A program made the translations under genes and the position numbers. A stretch of 7,439 nt of DNA from Chloroflexota bacterium (GTDB lineage: Bacteria > Chloroflexota > UBA4733). Below, in pieces: positions 1 through 5,438 of the stretch (position 1 is the stretch's first letter; the number at the start of each line of letters is the position of its first letter). The notes under the pieces were generated by a model. The model did not search any database. It was not told where the DNA came from and worked only from the letters and a program-made list of their open reading frames with translations. The stretch covers positions 1 to 7,439 of the forward strand of contig JANWJO010000182.1 in the NCBI GenBank assembly GCA_025449435.1, read 5' to 3'.

Positions 1-99
1 GTTTCGCTGCCTAGCGGGCGGGCACAAGAATGGGTCGTGGTGCCGGTCTTGGTGAGTGATAGGCCAGAACTGGTCAAACTCACGCGGTTGCATCAGTAG
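1..99 (+). CDS. possible C-terminal end of a plus-strand gene (partial)
   Basis: Frame 1 is open from the left edge to a TAG at 97-99 and reads VSLPSGRAQEWVVVPVLVSD followed by RPELVKLTRLHQ. The valine-rich stretch and codon choice look like a real C-terminus, but 32 codons are too few to be sure. If real, it converges on the minus-strand gene ending at 80 and overlaps it by 20 bp. The opposite strand is also open over part of this stretch, so the call is weak. No family is recognised. Confidence 0.27.
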   Translation, partial: VSLPSGRAQEWVVVPVLVSDRPELVKLTRLHQ

Positions 100-916
100 C
101 GAGCGCCTCCAGGTCCCACTGCAGCCGTACCTCGATGGGCGGCGTGGATGTGCTGTCCTGCAGTAAGCGGCTCGTCACCAGATGTGCGACATCCAGCAGG
201 ATGAGGAGCTCATCTCGTAGCCGCGCATGGAGCTGGTGGTAGGCGGCGTCGAGGATCAGCACATCCACGCTGTACCGCACCGTGCTCAAGGCATTGACCA
301 CGTTGGCGAGCACCAGCGGCAGCGGCTGGCCAGCGTGGTCCAGGACCGCGCCCGGATAGCCCTGGGCGAAGCGATCTCGCAGCAAGCGCTCTAAGTAGCG
401 CCTGGTTTGGATCATAATCGCGCGCTCTTCGTAGCGACGGGCCGGGACGGTGCTGGCCTCAACGAACAGGTCTGCAGGCAGTCCGTGCGCCTGCCAGCAC
501 TTCTGCACGCGACGGAACTCGTCCGGTGTTAAGCGCAGCACTGGTGCAAATTCGTCCCGAAACACGAACTCGTCACCGTCGAGCAGGGCGATGAACGCGA
601 AGAAGTTCGAAGGGGAGTCGTCCTTTTCGATCGGATGGGTGGTGCGCCACGCATAGAGGTCATCCACGAGGTGGGGATGACCAGTGGGCTCGTGGGGAAT
701 GACCCCAGTGCGCTCGACGTTGCCCGGGTGAAAGGGGAGGAAGGCGCGATAGGAGGACGCCAACGGCAAACAACACAGGGCAATTAGCCGGCATACCTGT
801 TCAAATGCTGGCGCCTCCGGGTCTGGAAAGCTCGGATTGGTGACATAAATCGTGCGGCCCGTCGTGGACGGGCCATAGTAACGAATCCACCAAAGGTCAT
901 CAGGATTGCGCTGCAC
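80..916 (-). CDS. hypothetical protein, 278 aa, last gene of the minus-strand cluster
   Basis: I do not recognise a family. The start is placed at the GTG at 916-914 because a good Shine-Dalgarno sequence (AAGGGAG, 928-922) lies 5 nt upstream. The longer reading from a TTG at 952 has no ribosome site and adds only 12 residues. The protein begins MQRNPDDLWWIRYYG. It has a short hydrophobic, Cys-containing stretch near residues 42-54 (CRLIALCCLPLAS), too short and isolated to call a membrane segment, and an Arg-rich, probably helical second half (RRYEER, RRYLERLLRDRF, then LHARLRDELLILLDVAHLV). There is no signal peptide, so it is probably cytoplasmic. It starts 75 bp after the preceding minus-strand gene and is probably cotranscribed with it. 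Coding status is fairly secure from length and start context; function is unknown. Confidence 0.68.
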   Translation of the reverse strand: MQRNPDDLWWIRYYGPSTTGRTIYVTNPSFPDPEAPAFEQVCRLIALCCLPLASSYRAFLPFHPGNVERTGVIPHEPTGHPHLVDDLYAWRTTHPIEKDDSPSNFFAFIALLDGDEFVFRDEFAPVLRLTPDEFRRVQKCWQAHGLPADLFVEASTVPARRYEERAIMIQTRRYLERLLRDRFAQGYPGAVLDHAGQPLPLVLANVVNALSTVRYSVDVLILDAAYHQLHARLRDELLILLDVAHLVTSRLLQDSTSTPPIEVRLQWDLEALATDATA

Positions 917-991
917 CGTTGCTCCCTTCCGGTTGCCCAACGTATCCGGCAAGTGGCTGTGGCCGCGAGCCAGATCAAACCTTAGATGCGT

Positions 992-1396
992 TCACAGTCC
1001 CAGATTCCATGTTGGGTCCCGGCGCATCCGCGCTGCCAGCAGCGCACCGCGGTAGATGGGATCGCCAGCGGCTTCGTCGAGGTTCACCCACACGCGATCA
1101 TCGTCCGCAACGACCACAAGGACGTCTTTCAACAGCTCGAGGCCACGAAACGGTACTTGAAACAACGTCCATGGTTCTGGTGGCATTCGGGCAAGCTGGT
1201 CAAAGGTGAAGTCCGCAGCCTCGCTGGCCCGGTCCTCCAACCAGAACCACAAGTGTGAGTCTTGCTCTGCCGGCGGACGCCATTGGACGAGAAGACTATC
1301 GCCATTCTGCCGGACCACGTCGAAGCGGTCCTGGAGCCGAGCAGCGAACGTGTCAAGCGTGACGTCTGTGGTCGTGTAGATCTGGATAGAGCGCAC
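992..1396 (-). CDS. hypothetical small acidic protein, 134 aa
   Basis: No family is recognised. The GTG start at 1396-1394 is preceded by AAGG at 1407-1404 (7 nt spacing) and a G-run at 1413-1409. The protein begins MRSIQIYTTTDVTL and has alternating strand-like segments (GDSLLVQW, HLWFWLEDR, DVLVVVADDDRVWVNLDEA), a Pro/Trp turn (PPEPWTLFQV) and a basic C-terminal stretch (RRDP). It is clearly acidic, has no signal peptide or membrane segment, and looks like a compact alpha/beta cytoplasmic domain. Its size, acidity and clustering resemble immunity proteins of polymorphic toxin systems, but that is only a resemblance in style, and no toxin is seen in the window. It begins 16 bp after the end of the broken gene at 1413-1620. 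Confidence 0.66.
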   Translation of the reverse strand: MRSIQIYTTTDVTLDTFAARLQDRFDVVRQNGDSLLVQWRPPAEQDSHLWFWLEDRASEAADFTFDQLARMPPEPWTLFQVPFRGLELLKDVLVVVADDDRVWVNLDEAAGDPIYRGALLAARMRRDPTWNLGL

Positions 1397-1412
1397 AATC
1401 GTACCTTGCCCC

Positions 1413-1620
1413 CTAGGAGTTCGTCACGCGATCGATCACCGATGCTTCGTCGAGAGAGACCTCGTAGTGGTCGACTTGCACACATTGGATACAGCGAACC
1501 TGATTTTTCCTCAGGATCTAGCGCGTAGCCAATGGCGGTTCGTCCGTCTAGCTCTCCTGCAGTCCCCAACTTTACCTAAACGACGAAGTCACGCATCTCG
1601 ATGTCGAACTCGGCCACCAC
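1413..1620 (-). pseudogene. broken small gene (about 68 codons): in-frame TAG plus +1 frameshift
   Basis: Between the 134-aa and 120-aa genes the minus strand reads as one small protein if two lesions are ignored. From a GTG at 1620-1618, nine bases after the upstream gene's stop, it reads MVAEFDIEMRDFVV, hits TAG at 1578-1576, then continues in frame as VKLGTAGELDGRTAIGYALD then PEE. At a run of five A (minus strand, 1508-1504) removing one base moves to the next frame, which reads NQVRCIQCVQVDHYEVSLDE then ASVIDRVTNS and stops at TAG 1415-1413. The region is 208 bases, one more than 69 codons. Both halves have coding-like codon use and alternating hydrophobic residues, and the spacing fits an operon. 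A GGAG inside the end of the upstream gene may be its ribosome site. The family is unknown. It could be a true pseudogene or reflect sequencing errors. Confidence 0.5.
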
Positions 1621-1629
1621 CAGCTATCG

Positions 1630-1992
1630 TTAATCTCCGACATGACGAAGGGCGACCCAGTGACTTCCCACGAGCTCGAAGACCGTAAATTTGCTGTCGT
1701 CTTGACCGCGTACGAATAGTTGCAGGTGGTCGGGTTCTTTCCATGAGATCGACTGCATCAGCGCCATGAAGGCCGGGAGATCCAAGTAATTGGAAGCCGC
1801 GCCGTACAGTTCTACTTCCGGATATTTTGTCCCACCCCAACGAACTCCGCGCTCGGCGACCTCTGTCCGGTCATCGGTCAGGTCCCCGAGTGGCCCGATG
1901 TGGCGCTCACGCACAAGCGCTTGCAGTTGGGGGAACATCTCGTCGTGCTCTGAGGCGCCAAAGGCCAGCACGATGTTGGTGACCCGGCTCAT
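1630..1992 (-). CDS. hypothetical protein, 120 aa, first gene of the minus-strand cluster
   Basis: The ATG at 1992-1990 has AGAGGA (2003-1998) 5 nt upstream, so the start is secure. The protein begins MSRVTNIVLAFGASEHDEMF and contains YPEVELYGAASNYLDLPAFM, then ISWKEPDHLQLFVRGQDDSK and FTVFEL, ending in HVGD. The MSxVTN start, a central NYLD segment and a late QDD-FTV segment remind me of small uncharacterised proteins seen in actinobacteria and other GC-rich bacteria, but I cannot name a family. It has no signal peptide or membrane segment. It is the first gene of the minus-strand cluster, divergent from the secreted protein gene at 2162, and its end carries the likely ribosome site of the broken gene that follows. 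Confidence 0.75.
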   Translation of the reverse strand: MSRVTNIVLAFGASEHDEMFPQLQALVRERHIGPLGDLTDDRTEVAERGVRWGGTKYPEVELYGAASNYLDLPAFMALMQSISWKEPDHLQLFVRGQDDSKFTVFELVGSHWVALRHVGD

Positions 1993-2161
1993 CGCTGTCC
2001 TCTAGCGTACCTTTGCATTCTCGCCGAGACCATCGTTTGTCGCGTGCCCCAGTTTGTCAACCCAGATTCGGTCCTATTCCGCAAGACGGTTCATACCGAA
2101 ATCCCTGTGCCACTGCCCACTAAATTGATAGGCTGATACACTCCGGCAGGAGGTAGCGCCG
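1993..2161. other. divergent intergenic region
   Basis: This 169-bp gap separates the minus-strand cluster from the plus-strand secreted protein gene and should hold promoters for both. The minus-strand candidate is listed separately. On the plus strand a TTGTCA at 2054-2059 overlaps that element, followed after 15 bp by TATTCC at 2075-2080; the spacing is short and the -10 poor, so I do not call it. No inverted repeat or short coding sequence was seen. Confidence 0.5.
2032..2060 (-). promoter_or_regulatory. candidate sigma-70-type promoter for the minus-strand cluster
   Basis: On the minus strand a perfect -35 hexamer TTGACA (2060-2055) is followed after exactly 17 bp by AACGAT (2037-2032), which matches only three of six -10 positions. 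Transcription would start about 30-35 bp before the ATG at 1992. The -35 and spacing are good and the -10 is weak, so this is a candidate only. Confidence 0.35.
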
Positions 2162-2164
2162 TTG
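2148..2164 (+). promoter_or_regulatory. strong ribosome binding site that fixes a TTG start
   Basis: AGGAGG at 2148-2153, with 8 nt to the TTG at 2162-2164. This is a full-consensus site at ideal spacing, and it decides the rare TTG start of the secreted protein. The reading frame right after it gives a signal peptide, which supports the choice. Confidence 0.8.
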
Positions 2165-3847
2165 GCCCAGCCCGTCTCGGTTCGTACGGCATTCCTGACG
2201 TCCATACTGGCAGTGCTCGCCGTCGCGGTGAGCGTGCCCGCTGCGGCATATGCCGCTGCCACGCCAGTTCCACCGATTGCGGCTGCGGCACCGGATTTTG
2301 GTTTCCCCACCGGCCATTATTATTCGCAGGCGAGCGGTGAACCGGCCGGGCACCCAGAGTTGGGCTTTACCATCGCCAATGATTCCGCGGCGAGCCTGTG
2401 GACTGGTTTCCAGAAATTAGGTGGTGTCACGGTTCTTGGCTATCCCAATACCCAACGCTTCGAGCTCAATGGCTTCCTCGATCAGGGCTCCCAACGCGGC
2501 GTGTTGCAGTGGCAGCCCGCCACTAAGAGCGTCGCATTGCTCAACGTATTCGATGTACTGCACGACGCTGGCCAGGACGGCTGGTTGCTCAGCCAGTTCC
2601 AAATCCCGCCACCCGTGCAACTCCGCGAGCAAGGGTTCACATTCAAACAGATTGAGGCCGGCCGGCTGGCCCTACTCAACGGCAATGCGGCCATCAAGAA
2701 GCGCTATCTCAGTAACCGCGATGCCGTGCAGCAGTATGGGCTGCCAACTTCCGCACCGGTGGATTATGGCCCGGTGGTGGTGCTGCGGGCGCAACGGGTG
2801 GCATTCCAGTATTGGAAGGTGGCGACGCCCTGGGCCAAGGCTGGCGAGGTCACGCTGGTGAACGGCGGTGACATCGCCAAGCAAAGCGGCATACTGCCAG
2901 CGGCCGCACTCCAGCCGGGCGCCCCGCCGGTGCTGGATGGACAAGCCGCTGCCCGCCCTTGGAGTGGCTGGTGGTGGCCGGCCAGCTTGCAGCCCTACCA
3001 ACCGCCCTACATGTTCGCCGCCAACGGCCCGCTAGCCAAATACGATGCCTACGTGGTCGCCACCGGCGCGCCTTCGCCAGGCGTCCAGGCCTGGGAGCGG
3101 GCGCACATTGTGTGGAACGATCCGCAGTTCTCCTGGGCAGGCCATTGCAATGGCTGGGCGGCGTCAGTGCTTCTGGAACCCGAACCCCAAGCCCCTGTGG
3201 TCGCGCACGGCGTTCACCTGTCGGTGGCCGACCAGAAGGGCTTACTGGCCGACTATCACTTCGCCGACGCGCCATTGTGGGAATACGGCAGCCGCGACAC
3301 CGGCCTGGTACCCGCTGACCTGCAGCGAATGGTGGTGAACTGGCTCGGCGCTCAGCATACGGGCTTTGTGATCGATGACTACGCCACCAATAACCGGATC
3401 GAAAGCTTTCCGGTGTACCGCTACCATATGCTGTACTATGCCGACCCTGTGCATCCGGGTGAGACGCACGTGCAACTGACATTGTGGATGGCCAGCTATA
3501 ACGTGGATCCCAACTTTGTGGGTTTGCGCAACTTTCCCGGCGATGCCGGGCAGCGGTTTGATTACTTCATTTACGGCCCACTCAACAACCCTACCGGTGG
3601 GGGTTGGGAAGGCGTGAGCGTGCATGGCGTGCGCGGGCACCCGCGCTTCATCTGGTATCCGCGCACCGACGTCCGCAACGCCGGACAAACTCTGACCGAT
3701 CCCGCCCTGTCGTACACAACGATCTTACAGATGTTGGGGCGCCCGCTGCCCAAACCCGCGCCAGCCACGCAGCCAGCGCCCAGTGCGCAGCCGGCTGCTG
3801 TTGGCGCCATGACCGTGCCCTGGAGTGGCCTGAATTCTGGAGGGTGA
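2162..3847 (+). CDS. secreted elicitor-type transglutaminase-like protein with N-terminal LGFP-like repeats
   Basis: Predicted exported protein of 561 aa, TTG start. Residues 1-31 form a signal peptide (one Arg at 8, hydrophobic core about 10-25, likely cleavage after AYA). Residues about 75-118 contain FQKLGGVTVLGYP, and about 184-235 contain YGLPTSAPVDYGPVVVLRAQ, both like repeats common in extracellular Chloroflexota proteins. From about 266 the protein changes to a catalytic-looking domain: PWSGWWWP (266-273), then SWAGHCNGWAAS (324-335) with Cys329, which appears to be the only cysteine, then VVNWLGAQHTGFVIDD (391-406). The order PW-WWP, W-G-C-x-GWA, LG-GFV-D matches what I recall of the Phytophthora GP42/M81 transglutaminase elicitor family, in which the Cys is catalytic. 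The tail from about 528 is Pro/Ala-rich. It probably acts outside the cell on proteins or peptides; the substrate is unknown. The downstream gene starts 3 bp after its stop. Confidence 0.68.
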   Translation: MAQPVSVRTAFLTSILAVLAVAVSVPAAAYAAATPVPPIAAAAPDFGFPTGHYYSQASGEPAGHPELGFTIANDSAASLWTGFQKLGGVTVLGYPNTQRFELNGFLDQGSQRGVLQWQPATKSVALLNVFDVLHDAGQDGWLLSQFQIPPPVQLREQGFTFKQIEAGRLALLNGNAAIKKRYLSNRDAVQQYGLPTSAPVDYGPVVVLRAQRVAFQYWKVATPWAKAGEVTLVNGGDIAKQSGILPAAALQPGAPPVLDGQAAARPWSGWWWPASLQPYQPPYMFAANGPLAKYDAYVVATGAPSPGVQAWERAHIVWNDPQFSWAGHCNGWAASVLLEPEPQAPVVAHGVHLSVADQKGLLADYHFADAPLWEYGSRDTGLVPADLQRMVVNWLGAQHTGFVIDDYATNNRIESFPVYRYHMLYYADPVHPGETHVQLTLWMASYNVDPNFVGLRNFPGDAGQRFDYFIYGPLNNPTGGGWEGVSVHGVRGHPRFIWYPRTDVRNAGQTLTDPALSYTTILQMLGRPLPKPAPATQPAPSAQPAAVGAMTVPWSGLNSGG

Positions 3848-3850
3848 CGC

Positions 3851-4900
3851 ATGCACGTCAGTGAACTCGATACGCCGGTCATGCTCGTTGATCTTGACAT
3901 CGTGGCTCAAAACATCGCGCGGTTACAAGCGGAGTTGAATGCTCTGGGCGTGGCGTCGCGGCCGCACATCAAGACCCACAAGATCCCCGCCATCGGCCGC
4001 ATGCAACTCGCCGCCGGGTCCGCTGGCATTTGCTGCCAGAAGGTTGGCGAGGCGGAGGTGTTCGCAGCGGCCGGGTTTCATAGCATCCTTATCGCGTATA
4101 ACATCGTGGGCCGCCCCAAGACCGATCGCTTGGCACGTCTGCAGCACCAAGCTAAGGCCATCGCGGCCGTCGATTCCGTCACGACCGTGGAGGGCATTGC
4201 CGCCAGCGCCGCCGCTGAAGGCGTGACCGTGCCAGTGGTGGTGGAAATTGACGCTGGCGGCCACCGGGCCGGCGTGCAAACGGCTGCCGAGGCGCTCGCG
4301 CTGGCCCAGCACATTGCCAGCTGCCGCTCGCTGGAACTGGCCGGCTTGATGTGTTACCCCACCACCACGGCCGTCATTCCAGTACTGCACGAAGCACGCG
4401 AGCGGTTCTTAAAGGCTGGCCTGCCGTGCTCGTTGGTGAGCGGTGGCGGCACCGGTGCCCAACACCTGGCGCAGCCCGCTGGACTCACCGAGCACCGTTC
4501 CGGTACCTACGTGTACAACGACCTCAGCTGCGTGCGCAGCGACAAAGCGACCATCGCTCAGTGCGCCATGACCGTGCTGGTGACGGTCGTGAGCACGGCG
4601 TCACCAGGCTACACCACCGTGGATGGTGGCTCCAAGACGTTTACCAACGATGGGGTCCGCCCGGATAGCTCCAACGGGTACGTTGTGGAATATCCAGACG
4701 CGTTCCTGGAGCGGATGAATGAGGAGCACGGCATCCTCAACACGGCGCGCAGCGCCACCAAGCCCGCGGTGGGCGACAAGGTGCGCATCATCCCCAATCA
4801 CGCCTGCGGCACCACTAACTTGCACGACTATGTGGCGGCGCATCGAGGCGGCCAGGTGGAGGCGATCTGGCCTATAGCAGCGCGCGGCGCTATCCGGTAG
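3851..4900 (+). CDS. PLP-dependent D-threonine aldolase / D-serine dehydratase-like enzyme
   Basis: A 349-aa fold-type III PLP enzyme (alanine racemase N-domain followed by a D-serine dehydratase-like C-domain). The N-terminal LDTPVMLVDLDIVAQNI and the RPHIKTHK motif (37-44) mark the family; by alignment logic Lys41 should carry PLP. GLMCYPTTT (165-173), LVSGGGTGA (195-203), SGTYVYND (217-224) and TVDGGSKTF (256-264) are further core motifs. EEHG (291-294) and PNHACGTTN (315-323) form the metal site, with His317 and Cys319 as likely ligands. From memory, His-x-Cys is the eukaryotic-type D-serine dehydratase pattern, whereas the characterised Alcaligenes D-threonine aldolase has His-x-Asp; the substrate is therefore open. 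It ends in the typical IWPIAARG. The ATG start has GGAGGG (3839-3844) at 6-nt spacing, overlapping the upstream gene's end, so the two genes are almost certainly one operon. It is cytoplasmic. Confidence 0.88.
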   Translation: MHVSELDTPVMLVDLDIVAQNIARLQAELNALGVASRPHIKTHKIPAIGRMQLAAGSAGICCQKVGEAEVFAAAGFHSILIAYNIVGRPKTDRLARLQHQAKAIAAVDSVTTVEGIAASAAAEGVTVPVVVEIDAGGHRAGVQTAAEALALAQHIASCRSLELAGLMCYPTTTAVIPVLHEARERFLKAGLPCSLVSGGGTGAQHLAQPAGLTEHRSGTYVYNDLSCVRSDKATIAQCAMTVLVTVVSTASPGYTTVDGGSKTFTNDGVRPDSSNGYVVEYPDAFLERMNEEHGILNTARSATKPAVGDKVRIIPNHACGTTNLHDYVAAHRGGQVEAIWPIAARGAIR

Positions 4901-4926
4901 CGCTTGATGGTAGCCTGATAGCGCCG
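4885..4926. repeat. 10-bp perfect inverted repeat spanning the stop codon of the PLP enzyme gene
   Basis: CGGCGCTATC (4885-4894) pairs exactly with GATAGCGCCG (4917-4926); inside, one mismatch is followed by two more G-C pairs. The stem starts inside the last codons of the upstream gene and its loop side carries the TAG at 4898-4900. The downstream bases (gttgcttgt) are not a T-run, so it is not a standard intrinsic terminator. It may be an RNA 3'-end stabiliser or a terminator without a U-tract. Confidence 0.6.
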
Positions 4927-4928
4927 GT

Positions 4929-4968
4929 TGCTTGTATGTACACAAGTGGTACTGTGTACATACAAGCA
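4929..4968. promoter_or_regulatory. perfect 16-bp palindrome with 8-bp spacer: candidate operator or hairpin
   Basis: TGCTTGTATGTACACA (4929-4944) and TGTGTACATACAAGCA (4953-4968) are exact reverse complements around AGTGGTAC. Each arm contains its own small palindrome TGTACA, and CTTGT/ACAAG (4931-4935 and 4942-4946) forms a nested dyad in the left half. The AT-richer arms stand out from the GC-rich surroundings. It ends 33 bp before the GTG of the zinc-ribbon gene. A weak promoter-like pair (TTGCTT 4928-4933, 16 bp, TACTGT 4950-4955) lies inside it, so it could be a repressor operator on a promoter. As RNA it would be a strong hairpin with UUUU at 4973-4976, so a weak terminator or attenuator is the alternative. 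Confidence 0.6.
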
Positions 4969-5001
4969 CACGTTTTCAATTTGAGGAACAGGAAGGGCAC
5001 C

Positions 5002-5421
5002 GTGCCGACCTACGAATATGAGTGCCGCTCCTGCGGCTATGTGTTTGAGCGCATCCAATCGTTTTCCGCTGACCCTATCACCGAGTGCCCGCGCTGTGGC
5101 CAGCCGGTGCGCAAGGTGATCCACCCGGTCGGCATCGTGTTCAAGGGATCTGGCTGGTACAAGAACGACTCGCGTCCGAGCAGTTCCACGGCAAGCACGA
5201 GCGACACCGCTGCCAATACCGACGGCGCCAAGGCCAATGGCGCAGCTGCCGCGGCAGGTAGCGACAGCAAATCCGGCAGTGCAGCGGCGGCGAGCGGCAG
5301 CGAAGCGAAGTCCAGTAGCGAGTCAAAAGCTGGCAGCGGTGACGCGAAGCCCAAAAGCGAGTCGAAGTCCAGCAGTAGTGGGTCATCCAGTTCCACTTCG
5401 GCGCCTTCGAGCGCCAGCTAG
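5002..5421 (+). CDS. FmdB-family zinc ribbon protein with Ser/Ala/Lys-rich tail
   Basis: A 139-aa protein. The GTG at 5002 is chosen because GGAAGGG (4991-4997) lies just upstream and because MPTYEYECRSCGYVFE is the standard start of FmdB/CxxC_CxxC_SSSS-type regulatory zinc ribbons; an ATG at 4936 would add 22 residues encoded by the palindrome. Cys8, Cys11, Cys29 and Cys32 form the zinc site (CRSC and CPRC), followed by VRKVIHPVGIVFKGSGWYKND (36-56, the conserved end of the domain). Residues about 57-139 are low-complexity Ser, Ala, Gly, Lys and Glu with imperfect SGSEAKSSSESK-like repeats and are probably disordered. The family's role is unclear; early members were proposed as regulators of amide and formamide metabolism genes. 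It is first in a run with dtd (17-bp gap) and a PIG-L deacetylase. Confidence 0.85.
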   Translation: MPTYEYECRSCGYVFERIQSFSADPITECPRCGQPVRKVIHPVGIVFKGSGWYKNDSRPSSSTASTSDTAANTDGAKANGAAAAAGSDSKSGSAAAASGSEAKSSSESKAGSGDAKPKSESKSSSSGSSSSTSAPSSAS

Positions 5422-5438
5422 CGGAGCAACTGCCAGCT

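Noticed and set aside
917..952. TTG at 952 as start of the 278-aa hypothetical protein.
   Set aside because: No ribosome site upstream; the GTG at 916 has AAGGGAG at 5-nt spacing.
1129..1569. Minus-strand open frame of 146 codons that overlaps the 134-aa gene.
   Set aside because: Its first part (about 1569-1509) is the middle of the broken small gene. After the A-run it is out of frame and becomes Arg/Ser-rich shadow of both neighbours.
2850..3482. Antisense open frame of 210 codons within the secreted protein gene.
   Set aside because: It is Arg/Pro/Ser-rich, typical of a shadow of a GC-rich gene, and lies opposite the conserved GHCNGWA domain.
4929..4976. Calling the 16-bp palindrome a confident intrinsic terminator.
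   Set aside because: The stem is AT-rich near the loop, the only T-run (UUUU) comes four bases after the stem, and the next gene starts 33 bp downstream. An operator is equally likely.
4936..5001. ATG at 4936 as start of the FmdB-family protein.
   Set aside because: It lies inside the 16-bp palindrome, lacks a ribosome site and adds 22 non-conserved residues. The GTG at 5002 has a ribosome site and gives the family's usual MPTYEYEC start.
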